NCBI GenBank assembly: GCA_021464525.1
Contig: JADRCO010000678.1
Location: 1-28,365 of the forward strand
DNA from: Rhizophagus sp. LPA8_4_AMF
Lineage: Eukaryota; Glomeromycota; Glomeromycetes; Glomerales; Glomeraceae
Length of the DNA: 28,365 nucleotides
Reading direction: 5' to 3'
Positions 10,179-20,801 of this stretch are shown here, piece by piece. Position 1 is the stretch's first letter, and each line of letters opens with the position of its first letter. Made by a program: the position numbers and the translations under genes. The notes under the pieces are model-generated. The model was not told the origin of the DNA and made no database searches. It saw only the letters and a program-made list of their open reading frames with translations.

Positions 10179-11144
10179 GTTGTGCCTCAGATGACGATTT
10201 GCGTCAGTTGATAACTGACGTGCGTCAGGTGTCAATTTTGAATAGTTTGCTATAAGTAAACTTATTTTTTATTATTAATTAAATCAATTTTATTTTATGT
10301 GAAACTTGTGCATCATAACAGATTGCATATATCCTGAAAATTTAAAATAAATACTTTTAATATTGAGTTATTTATTGTAATAATGTTATTTCGAATTTTT
10401 AGTTATAATTAAACATTAAATTTTTTCAGTATTAATTTACTTTGTTGGCTAGTTAAATTTATTCGTCATATTTGTAAATTCCTCAGGCGTCGATTCGCAT
10501 CAGTCACGTCAGGTGTTGATTGAAAGCTGACGCGCGTCACCTGTATCGCAAAATCAAGTCTTCCAGAAAACACTATTTTTTTTATCACAATAAATTATAT
10601 CTATTTATGAAAATTTTATACATAATCGATTTATGTGAAATTATATATTGTAACTTTACTTGAAAAATACTTGTAATTATAAATAATTTTGAATGAAGAT
10701 TTCCCATGAGTTTGAATCTGGTCAATTTGATATTTAGAATTACATATTTTTAATGTGATAAGTAATAGTTATTCCACGGGTAGCCATGGATATCAATGAT
10801 TTTCACGGCTGCGCCGTGAAATCATTGATATTCATGGTTATCCCGTGGAATAACTGGTTTATACCACGGAGACTAACGTCCCGTATATAATTTTAAACTA
10901 TTGATAGACTTTTTAGCTTATCCATTTTAAGTAAATATCACCCATAAAAATATCAAGAAGAAAAATCACGGACGACTTATTAGGAAACGTGGTATAAATA
11001 AATATATTTAATAATAAAAATTTATTAAGCATGAAAAATTTAATGTTTATTTATACCTTAATGTTGTGTGACAAGTGACGCGCGTCAGGTATCAATCTAC
11101 ACCTGCTGGCGTGCACTGACGCGAATCAACACCTGAGGCACAAC
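10179..11144. mobile_element. 966-bp non-autonomous TIR element
   Basis: The ends are inverted repeats: GTTGTGCCTCAG at 10179-10190 and CTGAGGCACAAC at 11133-11144, extending inward imperfectly to about 38 bp (GCGTCAG opposite CTGACGC). Flanks are TA-rich on both sides, so a TA target duplication is possible but cannot be proved. No transposase frame is present inside. Subterminal motifs of the type TGACGCGCGTCA lie at 10216-10227 (one mismatch), 10528-10539 and 11076-11087. A second TIR-like segment at 10484-10510 (CCTCAGGCGTCGATTCGCAT) suggests two nested or composite copies. The superfamily is not determined. Confidence 0.7.
10767..10853. repeat. Long near-perfect palindrome inside the TIR element
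   Basis: AGTTATTCCACGGG on the left matches CCCGTGGAATAACT on the right. The arms continue through CCATGGATATCAATGAT and ATCATTGATATTCATGG to CACGGC-TGC-GCCGTG at the centre. Only two single-base offsets and about three mismatches occur across roughly 43-bp arms. The structure would form a very stable cruciform or RNA hairpin. It may be a separate foldback element inserted in the larger one. Confidence 0.8.
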
Positions 11145-11546
11145 ATATATATTCTCTTAATATAGGTGTTTATAACATATTTTTGTACAAAATTTATCAT
11201 TTAGACGCATGTATTTACTATTAATATCCAACTTGGTATTCTTTATTAGAAAAACAAGTCATCCAAGATATAAAATTAATAATATATATAAAAGAAATTT
11301 TGAAGACAACAAAGAAAGATGAATTTATAAATGCAAATTCAACCCCATTTTAAGCCAGTTTAATAAGTTCAATGTACCACTAAAAAAAAATGGTTACCTA
11401 ATTATTTTTTAAGAATTTTTAAATTTTTTTTTTAAAAAAATTAATTTTACCTCATCAATTCCTACTAATCTTTCATTATAACAAAAAGCCTCTTGAAAAG
11501 TATCATTTCCAATAATAAATTGAACATCATGACTACGTAAAAATTC
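11118..11546. repeat. Duplicated block, matching 25051-25486
   Basis: From inside the right end of the TIR element, through 200 bp of spacer, to the middle of a MIR-gene exon, the sequence matches 25051-25486 closely. Shared stretches include TTTAGACGCATGTATTTACT, TCATCCAAGATATAAA and GATGAATTTATAAATGCAAA. The block ends abruptly at 11546, inside coding sequence, and starts inside the transposon terminus. It is therefore a DNA-level segmental duplication, not a transposition of the element itself. Confidence 0.85.
11350..11546 (-). pseudogene. Truncated 3' fragment of a Gag-like/MIR gene
   Basis: Only the end of the third exon (11546-11451) and the fourth exon (11379-11350) of the family are present. 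They encode EFLRSHDVQFIIGNDTFQ and, after a GT-AG intron, WYIELIKLA plus stop. The reading frame is open throughout. Homology to the intact copies stops exactly at base 11546. The next bases on the minus strand read CATTATTCTAG, an acceptable 3' splice site. The fragment could be dead, or could be used as a 3' exon by the kinase gene upstream (see findings). It has no start or Gag-like region of its own, so pseudogene is the default call. Confidence 0.8.
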
Positions 11547-11819
11547 TAGAATAATGAAAATTTTAATTATAAGGAACCCTAAATTATATACATTATCATT
11601 TATTAAAATAAAATGAAATAATAAAATAAATAAAAGTGCTTTTCATATATTAAACTATTAAAAACAAAGAAAATTTTTTTCTTCCGCTCTGCCAAAAAAA
11701 ACAAAAAAAAATCTTTCTATAATATTCTTCACCTATAAATATTTTAAATATTTAAACTAAATAAAAATTAAACTATTTATAACTAAAAGTATATTAGGAA
11801 TTACGTAATTATGATTTAC

Positions 11820-14307
11820 TCAAGATCCTAGAGTCTTACTATTATTATCTAAAAAATAGAAATCATAGCGATTATTAGATTAAGCAATAAAATATTAGTA
11901 TGAGTAAAAGGAAGTCGATATAAAACTCACCATTCATATTCAATTGAGAAATATCAATTTGTAAAGATAATGACGCTATTTAATAAATAAATATTTTGTT
12001 AGCATTTATTAAGTATTTATATTTTAAATATATTAATTTAAACAATACCTGATGATTTTATACTAATTATATTATCATTCTTTTCATAATAATTAAAAGA
12101 ATTTTTTGGTTCGGGAAGTTTATCAAAATTAAGTAATCTACTTGTATAAATGGCTTCAGAATGTGTCTTATATGATATTCCTAAATTGGTTGAATGTATA
12201 TCGCAAACTAATAATTTATTATTCATTTCTTCTGATTCTTTAATTTGTTTTTGTAAATCTTCTACACGATTATCACGCCAACTACATAAAATTTCTTCAA
12301 TTTCTTCTGTTGTCGGTCGATTAAATGGATTTGAATCCAAACATCTTTTAATTAAATGCACGATTAATTGCGGTACCTTAATGTTAAATTTTGGTCTAAG
12401 CCCTTGACAAATTTTTATTGCTAAATTTTTATCATGACCTACATCATGATATGGAGGTAACCCTGAAATTACTTCATACATGATTATACCAAAACTATAA
12501 ATATCTGCAGCTTTTGTATAATTTTGTCCCTGTAAAATTTCAGGTGCAATATAAGGTAAAACACCATATATACCATTTTTTATATTCTCTGATTCATTGT
12601 AATTTGCAGGTTTACATAATCCCATATCAGTTATTTTTGTGTAGTTGGATACCAATATGTTGCCGATATGTAAATCTTGATGAATTAACCCATTTTTATG
12701 GATATCTACAAGTCCAGATATAGTATAATATAAATGAAGCAACTTATCATCCCAATTTAATTCCTTAAAATTGTTATCTAAATAATTTCGTAAACTTCCT
12801 TCTTTTGCATACTCCAAAACCATCATATAATTTTTTGTTTCAGGATCTTGAGTTATTCCATAAAAACTAATAATTGTAAAAGATTTTCCTGTTTTCTTAT
12901 GTGATACAATCTACGTATAAAAATTAAATATTAATGATAATAATAATTGAAATTTTCAAAAATGAAATAATTAAAAATTATACCTCATTCATAAATTCTA
13001 ATGAAATATTTCCCGAGTTATTTAAACTTTTAAGAGCCACAAACATATTTTGGCCATTCCTTCTCCAGCAATTATTATTATTATCCCATCCAACTATACG
13101 TCCGTCAATCCAATTTGCTCTATATACATCACCAAATCCACCTTTTGCAATAAATTTAATATCATAAAATCTATCATAAGGTATCCATTCAAATCCATTG
13201 TTAGAATGTGCTGATAGTTGAACATTTTGAATAAACTTATCAACAACACTATTATTACTCGTCCAATTTTCAAAATTTTGTTGAAAACGTATTGCATTAC
13301 ACACATTTTTACATTCTTCACATATTTCATTCGAAACTACCATATAAATTTTTGTTTTTGGATCTTGAGTTATTCCATAAAATTTATGTTGTGGTTTTTT
13401 AATCTTCAAATGAAATAATATTTTAGTAAAAATAATTATTTCCAAAAAATTTCATTAAACAATAAATATAACATACCATATCAACATATTTTAATGTAAC
13501 AAGACTAAAAAAAGATAAATTATTTAGTACCACAACCATATTCTGATTATTTCTTTTCCAATTCTGATTTCCATTGTCCCATTTATCTATACGTCCATCA
13601 ATCCAATTTGCCCTATACATTTGGCCGAGCTTGCCTTTTGAAATATATTTAATATCATAAAATCTATCATAAGATATCCATTCTAATACTTTTGATATAT
13701 TTCCATGTGCTGATAGTTGAGCATCTCTGATAAATTTATCAATATCATTGTTACCACTAGTCCAATTCTCAAAATTTTGTTGAAAATGTATTGAATTACA
13801 TATACTGTTACATTCTTCACATGTTTCACTCCAAACTAACATATAAATCTTTGATTTTTGATCTTGAGTTATTCCATGAATTTTATGAGATACTGCAACC
13901 TATAAATATAAAAATATATTAATAATAATAAAATTTTTAAAATTTCATAAAATAACAATTATAATTACCCCATTTATTATGGATTCTGATGTAACGTTAT
14001 TTGGATCATCTAAGCTTTTTAGGAACACAGACATCAGACCTTGATTTTTACTTTTTCTTTTATTACAAAAATCCAATTCTACACATTCTTTAACCCAATT
14101 TGCTCTATACATTTTTTTAAACTTGCCTTCTGTTATATATTTTATATTACAAAATTTATTGTAAGGTATCCATTCTAATTTTTCTTTAAATATTAATTCG
14201 TTTTTGTTATGTGCTGGTAGATGAATAAATCTATCAATGTCTTTGAAACATTTTATATTACGTTCAATAGTACTATTACTATCATGATTAATTAGCTTCA
14301 AATCCAT
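11820..14307 (-). CDS. TKL-type protein kinase with three tandem N-lobes (exons 14307-13969, 13899-13477, 13403-12984, 12910-12049, 11975-11931, 11848-11820)
   Basis: Six exons joined by GT-AG introns of 69-82 bp give 705 residues without a stop. Exons 1, 2 and 3 each encode a kinase N-lobe: YITEGKFKKMYRANW, YISKGKLGQMYRANW and FIAKGGFGDVYRANW. Only the third has a normal glycine loop (about residues 341-347) followed by the ATP-binding Lys in MFVALKSL (K379). The second reads VVVLNNL (Lys lost); the first keeps VFLKSL but has a poor loop. Exon 4 supplies the single C-lobe: HQDLHIGN with catalytic D473 and N478, DMG at 489-491 instead of DFG, APE at 516-518 and DIYSFGIIMYEV. Copies 2 and 3 begin with the same family leader, CEEC-x-x-(V/I)CN and FQQNFENWTS. 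Each is joined through the hinge text GITQD(P/Q)-x-(T/S)K. The C-terminal tail SLQIDISQLNMN is completed by the two small last exons; reading through the donor at 11930 instead adds a different 18-residue tail. It probably phosphorylates Ser/Thr; its substrate is unknown. Confidence 0.82.
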
Positions 14308-16309
14308 TGAAACTTTTTACTTTATGTTTATTAATAAAATTTAAAAGAGTGTGAGAAATTAAAAATAAAATTTTGAATGAGAAAAAAATTTTTTTTTACC
14401 CGAGGTCATATAAATACTTAGCTTGCGTAACAGTTAGTAGACCTGAATAAGTTAACAAAAGACCAGAGCCGAAATTACATAATGTCGCCTGAAATTAATT
14501 ATTCCAAAAGGAAGAATTTACGTAATGTTTTTGATTCTTTCTAATCTGTGTTACTCGGGTCATGCATGCAATATGAAAATCATATTAATTTTTACGGTGT
14601 TTTAAGCCAATCGCATTTTGTTTAAATAAGCATTTTTATACAAAGTTCCTCTTATGGAAATTCTTAATAATAATATTCAAATTAAGTAATTTAAATATTT
14701 TTTTAATATAGTAATTGGAATTCAAATCAGCCCAAACGGTTTATATGAACTTATGGAAATCAAGGCTGAAATTATTTAATATCTTAGAAAGACAAATGTT
14801 CGACAACACTAACAAAGATTAGAGAATCTAATTTTCTCAACCTATTACATTTCACAAAAGTTGTATTTAATCAAAATGGTATTTTCCTATTTGTAATTAA
14901 AATTTCTAATAAATATTTTTTTTTTCGATTTTTGTAATTATTCTGTACCTGAAAATTATTCATGTGTCGTACTAATTTATTTTTATTTTTTTTTGAATTA
15001 TTATGATAATAAAATACTTGTAATAGGTTGAAAGAGTGTAACCCTCTTATAATTGCCAACTGGTTATAATTGGTGTAACGCCCATAATGGCGATTAATGG
15101 GTGTAACATTCGAAATGAATGTAATGTTTGTGGCAGCTACATTTTTAAATTGACAATTTATTTTCTTTTTGTTATATATTAGAACAATTTAATTACATGA
15201 AACAATTTCGTTTATTTTTTTTTTTTACTAAATAAATTCTCTTCATAAACTAATACTCAGCCGGAACATATCAACGTTATCATTGGTATGCGGTGACAGA
15301 ACCAATCATCTATCGACTTATGCCGCATGAGTCACGACGGGACATAATTTATACTCGTTATACGCAATTTTTTTTTTTTTACTCGATTATTTAAGTAACC
15401 TAAATATGATATTACTTTAATAGGTTCAAAGACAAATTTCCAGAAGGCTTAAAATATTACTAAAAATACCCACCATTTTTTTTTACTATTATCTTTTACC
15501 ATCGGCTAAAAAATTTAACTAATAAGTCAACCAATTAAATTCAAATATTAAAATTCATCATTGTAATAAAAATGATGGATTTTTTTTTCTCGTTTTGCGA
15601 TGGTTAAATAACCAGAAGTAAAGTTAAATTTATTTTAACCTTTCATTCGTAAAATAACTTAAAATTTAATTATTAATCTCTTTATGAAAAATAGATTTTA
15701 GTCACCTGAAAATTAAATGAGATGCCGACTTTTTTTTCCAGAACTAATTCGGTCCCAAAATTTGACTTCATTAAAATAACATGATGAAAACCATTGTATA
15801 TTTTACAATGGAAAATTTGATGGTTCATTTAGTGTTCATTTTCTTTTTTTTTTTTTAGATATGAAAGGAACGTATTTACGTAGTTCTCCGATGTCTATGA
15901 ACATCGATCCATGACTAAAAAACGCAAAGCATTACAATTACATACGTCCCTGATGATACAATTAAATAATGTTTTATTAGAATATAATTTCTACAACTGA
16001 TAAATAATTAATCGACAAAATTTGATCTATTGCCTACCAATCACTCAAAAAAACCACCTAAAATACCTTCACGGCCAGTGTTGTCACTGGACTAGTACCA
16101 ATTGGACAGGACTGGATTGGACTGAACAAAATGTATTATATGGTTTAAGGGAATTGTAAACTTAAAATATTACGATTAACTAAAAAAAAGTTTATTTTAC
16201 TTACTTAATAATTAAGTACAAATCCTTATTATATTAGCGTTAGTTTAAAGTTACTTAAACATTGGCAATTACAAATGATTAACATAACTAGGAAACGGAA
16301 ACCGTTGTG
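14308..16309. other. Gene-poor stretch upstream of the kinase
   Basis: No conserved coding sequence was recognised. Visible features are a diverged dispersed-repeat copy at 14460-14560 (ACATAATGTCGCCTG, also at 3020), four GTGTAAC motifs at 15030-15110 and several long T runs. Short inverted repeats occur around 15794-15816 (CCATTGTA/TACAATGG), and GGACTGG-like repeats at 16087-16125 look like transposon subterminal sequence. The kinase promoter must lie just above 14307, but no element stands out. Confidence 0.45.
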
Positions 16310-16433
16310 AGTCCGGAGCGATAAGAAGTTTTTTTATTTTGTAGCACAGAATTTTGGTGACGTAACGCGTGCAAATCGCCACGTGACTAAACGTTGGATC
16401 ACAATTTAAATAGTCCTTCGCTCGCTCCGGACT
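16310..16433. repeat. Small inverted-repeat element (124 bp)
   Basis: AGTCCGGAGCGA at 16310-16321 and TCGCTCCGGACT at 16422-16433 are perfect 12-bp inverted repeats. The interior is less A+T-rich and contains ACGCGTGC and CACGTGAC. No clear target-site duplication flanks it (TTGTG on the left, AATAAGG on the right). It fits a MITE or a solo pair of transposon ends. Confidence 0.55.
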
Positions 16434-16439
16434 AATAAG

Positions 16440-17091
16440 GAGGACCTAATTCGCCTGCAGATAAATCAGCTAGTTTCCACCTTACCTATAAATCTCTTTG
16501 TGGATGTTTTAGAGTAGTTATAAAATTTTCTAACAATGTATTATTTACGATTAATTCATTTTCATCATGCTCCAAATTATCATTAGAACATTCATTTTCA
16601 AAGAAAGCAATTGAATCAGGATTATCAACCTAACAAAAAACCTCCATCCGTTTGATATAGTGGCTTACAATGTGAGATTATAAAATTTCTCAAGATTTTT
16701 ATTTTCCATGAAAACGACGTCATCTAATAAGCAATTATCGTGTTCAATATGTTGTAATTCTAATTCACTCTCATCATCAACAAATTAAATAATAATATTA
16801 TTATATTTTACATGCTTATGAAAAGAAATATTATTTCTTACTGCTATATGTTCTTTTTTTGGCTTTAGTTTTCAAAGTTTCATTATCGCTTTTATATATA
16901 ATAGCTAGTGCATCTTCACCATACTTTTCTTTAAAGAACTTGAATTTTCTGAAATGATGTTCAAGTGCGTAATTGTGGCCATTGAATTCAACGCATGCTA
17001 AACAAATTGCCAAATGGTTACATTTATTTGCCATTTGAGAAAGAACCTTTATGTATGGTGTTAATCTCTGACAACGTGACAATCGTGACAT
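16440..17091 (-). pseudogene. Putative zinc-finger transposon-derived ORF and degenerate continuation
   Basis: An 86-codon frame (17091-16831) encodes a Cys/His-rich segment: CNHLAICLACVEFNGHNYAL followed by EHHFRKFKF. This is the kind of spacing seen in BED-like fingers at the N terminus of hAT-type transposases. A basic tail KTKAKKRTYSSKK precedes the stop. Below it the minus strand keeps coding-like acidic sequence in separate frames: DDESELELQHIEHDNCLLDD, then NPDSIAFFENECSNDNLEHD. No consistent splice model joins these pieces, so I treat the whole as decayed. The finger assignment rests on Cys/His spacing only and could be wrong. It may be a domesticated fragment rather than a transposon remnant. 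Confidence 0.35.
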
Positions 17092-18804
17092 GGGATATGA
17101 AAGTTGATGATCGTGTAAATTATAATTGGTTAAGCTATAAACACGTGATTTGATAGATGATTGACACTATTCCGGTGGTCTCAAAACATAAAAAGCAATC
17201 AGTTTAATTTTGATTTTTCAATTAAATTGATTTTTTAATCAAGCTTTTTTTTTTAAATTTATTATGTGATTAAAATTTTGATACATCAAAATATTAACTA
17301 GTTATCATTATCAGAAATGTATTTGTTTATTTTTTATGTTATTGAGCAACAAGCTATATAAAATATTATATGTAGAAGATGTTAACCTCATAGAGATTGT
17401 ACATATAGTATCTACATAACCATAAATTCGAACCCCTCCTCTTTTCTAGAAAAAGATGGGAAGCCGCACGGCTTTATTTTTTATCATGAAAGCTATTGGC
17501 TAGCATGATTGGTCTAATAAAAAAATAAAAGGATCTGTTAAACTAGAATTCCTAAGTCTAAAAAAAAACAAATAAAAGAAAAAAAGGGTCGACGTGCAAT
17601 GACCCAAAAATGTAAAAAAAGGGATTGGAAATTAAGAATCTATCTACTATTATTTCTGAGTGCGGTTATGGAATTGCCTCTTCTCCTTTAACTCCAGATG
17701 GCAAGACTAAGAGTTGTGACAATTTTTTATTTTATTTTATTTTTAATATATAGACAAAAAGCTGAGAAAAATCCGTATGGATGACAAATGAAGTAAAAGT
17801 AAAACTAAACTACAAAAAAGCCATTACTAACTAATTTTTCTAACCTCCAAAGAAGCCGCCCTGCCTGTTATTTAAAAAAATCTCAGGCGTAGCCAGATTT
17901 AAGTAAGAAAAGTTAAAGAAAAATCTATATTAAAAATGGTGCGAAAATCAGCACTATCGTAATTAAACAAAGGAAAATAACTATGAAAAGAAGATATATC
18001 TAAATATAAAGATGAATAATATGACCAGCCCCCAGAATGTAGGAAATTAGATGAAACCCAAAGAATCCACCTAGGTGGAGTAGGCGCGACTTGTCCCGCC
18101 GGTAAAAGGTGTCGTATCCTGATTGTCTCATCGTAACGGTGAGATATGGGACTATACGAACGGAAAGACCAAGCATGGTCACTAAGAGTTGTGACAAGAC
18201 CGCAGATAATTTTAGACTTGGCCGAGGAAGGTTCATCACGTGACTTTGATTCTTATCTTTCGAAGATTATTTTTTGCCAGGTTTCTTTGAGAAGCACCGC
18301 ATTCACTGATTTCTTCTTCTTCTCGGACTAATTGGACTTGTTAGTTGAAGTGGTACTCGCATTTTCTTTTTTCGATGACCGTCCCTATGGTGTATATATT
18401 CATGAAGTTCATTGTCCAGTCTATCAGTTAACTTCATAATAAACGTAAATTTAATTGCATAAATTAATTGACAGCTAATTTTTATTATTTTTATTATTTT
18501 TGATAATTTTATCAAAATATAATGCATATAGGACATATAATGATCTACTTTATATAAATTTTAATCATATATTGAAATTTAAAAATTTCATTGATTCGAT
18601 AGTGTGTGAAACTGAAAGAACAAATCAAAAATCTACTATATCGTACAATATTATTTTTTGTCTACTTGATCTCTATAACTTCACTTTTAAATATTTATAA
18701 GTAGTTTAATTAGATTTGCGAATAGGAAAACGTTTATAATATATACTGTATATGTAACTAATTTTTATTTGATAATGCAACAAATAAAAATATTTTATTA
18801 TAGA
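17092..18804. other. Repeat-rich, gene-free stretch
   Basis: Composition varies abruptly here. The segments 17430-17740 and 18020-18260 are less A+T-rich than the surroundings, which suggests transposon remnants. The 17-bp sequence ACTAAGAGTTGTGACAA occurs at both 17706-17722 and 18181-18197. The first copy is followed by a T-rich tail (ATTTTTTATTTTATTTTATT), like the end of a non-LTR element or SINE. The open frames at 18000-18239 and 18146-18331 overlap on opposite strands and match nothing I recognise. Confidence 0.45.
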
Positions 18805-19345
18805 ACTAAATAATTAATAGAGAAGGGAGTTTTTAAAATAATTTCAAGAGAAGTGATGACTCAAAAAGTAAATTGATAATTATTTCAACTAAAAATAACA
18901 AATAATATAATTTTTATTAGAGAAGGAATGTTTAAAATAATTTTCAAGAAAGTGATAATTTAAAGTAAAGCTAAATAATTAATAGAGAAGGGGTTTTTAA
19001 AATAATTTTCAAGAGAAGTGATAATTTAAAAAGTAAATTGATAATTATTTCAACTAAAAACAACAAATAATATAATTTTTATTAAAGGAAATTTTAAAAT
19101 AATTTTCAAGAAAGGTGATAATTTAAAGTAAAGCTAAATAATTAATAGAGAAGGGATTTTTTAAAATAATTTTCAAGTGAAGTGATAGTTTAAAAATAAG
19201 TATAATTATTTTACTAAAAACAACAAATATATTAAAGTAAAACTAAATAATTAATAGAAAAGGAATTTTTAAAATAATTTGATATTTAAAGAAATAAGCA
19301 AACTGATAATTATTTAACTAAAAGCAACAAATAATATTTCTAATT
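18805..19345. repeat. Imperfect tandem array, about 165-bp unit
   Basis: The phrase (A/G)CTAAATAATTAATAGA(G/A)AAGG recurs at 18805, 18970, 19133 and 19242. It is followed each time by TTTTAAAATAATTT(T)CAAG, GTGATAATTTAAA and AACAACAAATA. The first two periods are about 165 and 163 bp; the third unit is shortened to about 109 bp. The array ends just beyond the stop codon of the bromodomain/nuclease gene, so it forms that gene's 3' flank. Confidence 0.85.
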
Positions 19346-20492
19346 ATTATTTAGTATTCTATTTAATCTTAATATATTTACGCTTTGATTTTATTTCATC
19401 GACGGATCTCCATATAATGCGACGAAATCCAATAACTAGAACAATAAATCCTATTAATTTAGATTCTAAATTAATTACTTTAATTCTTTCATCGCATATG
19501 CCTGTAGAATATGTTGCTTGTCCTTTTGCAATAATTTTTATATAACTTTCTAGTTGTTTTATTCCGCTATTTAATACTTCACCTATAGTTGTTTGTCTCC
19601 ATTCATTATTCTCTTTTGCATAATATACATATTTCCTTTTTAATAAAGTTTCCTCATCCTCTTTCTCAAGTATTTCGTCTAACTCTTTTAATTCATTTGA
19701 ACTAAATGCTTTTAACTGTTTCCCATTATTATTTCTTACTAAACCAACTACAGAGATGTATTTTAATTCTATGCAAATAAAACTTTTTTTTATTTCTTCA
19801 GCTAAAACAAAAATATCAAGAAAACCAAATCTACCATCACCTTTTCTCTTTGTATTATTGGCTACTAAACAAAGCTCCGGAACGCGATATTTTGATGGTA
19901 ATAGTAGTTCAACAATTGCTTGTAAAACATGCTCATTAGCCGTGGATAAAGACATCTGCGATCTTGATAATAATGTTTTTTTCAAAGTTTTTGCAAAATT
20001 AGTGATATTTCCTCCAATAAGGTCATTATATGCTGAAGTAATAAGAAAAATATCATCAACAATTGGTATACAATAGTCCATTTTATTTTCATTCTGTTCT
20101 TGTTTCTTTTTAAATTCTAATAAATTATTTATAATATTAGAATAAAATAACACAGAATAAATTAAAAAATGCAATGTAATTTAATAAAATATATTATTAC
20201 TTACCACCAATAGATAAATCATTCATATCCATAACATTGTTTTCCTTTTGTTTAGTTTGCGAAATAGGCCTTTTAATCCATTTATTGTTAAAAACAGATT
20301 CCAACGTTTTACCCAAATAATAAATTTCACCAATATCATTATATGTAAAACAATTGTGAAACATTAAACGAATGTCTTTTTCAAACTCTTCAGCACTTAT
20401 ATATTTGTTATTTTCTAATTTCAAATTTATAGTAAATAAGTCCATTGGATGCTTCAATTCTTTAGTACTACATTTATAAAATGGGGTAGCAT

Positions 20493-20801
20493 TAGAGCTT
20501 GGACTCGAGTCAGGACGAGTCAACTCGAGTAAAACGAGTCAAGAATTTTTTTGACTCGAAGAGTACTCGAGTCTGGAATTCGAGTTAGGACTCGAGTTTA
20601 GCTATAGTGCGGGCCAAAATTGTTTGTAAATTTGCCCGACCCAGCACTATGTCTTTCGCACTCTAAACATAATGCAGGCCGACATTACGATAGTTCTGGC
20701 CAGCATTACAGATCACCTTCACTCGAGTCAAAAATTTTTTGACTCGAGTACGAGTCTGACTCGAGTTGACTCAAGTTACATGAGTACGAGTCCAAGCTCT
20801 A
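20493..20801. mobile_element. hAT-type MITE, 309 bp, with 8-bp target-site duplication
   Basis: The element begins TAGAGCTTGGACTCG and ends CGAGTCCAAGCTCTA, a perfect 15-bp terminal inverted repeat. It is flanked by GGTAGCAT at 20485-20492 and 20802-20809. An 8-bp duplication and TAGRG-type ends are diagnostic of the hAT superfamily. Many ACTCGAGT and GACTCGAG motifs fill both subterminal regions. The centre (about 20600-20720) holds different sequence, with CATAATGCAGGCC and GGCCAGCATTAC, possibly a nested insert. No coding capacity is present, so it depends on a transposase from elsewhere. Confidence 0.95.

Noticed and set aside
12150..13418. Several plus-strand frames opposite the kinase
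   Set aside because: They are shadows of the minus-strand exons, which carry the conserved kinase motifs.
17425..17510. Possible tRNA or SINE promoter (GGGTTCGAATT on the minus strand, TAGCCAATAGC upstream)
   Set aside because: The B-box-like word is not flanked by a T stem and no acceptor or anticodon stem can be drawn, so no tRNA. The SINE reading stays unproven.
18000..18331. Overlapping frames on both strands in a less A+T-rich patch
   Set aside because: Neither translation shows a recognisable domain, and composition suggests a transposon remnant instead.
18805..19345. CRISPR array
   Set aside because: Units are about 165 bp, degenerate and without unique spacers, in a eukaryotic context.
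19756..20076. 106-codon plus-strand frame
   Set aside because: It is antisense to the PD-(D/E)XK-like exon and has no motif.
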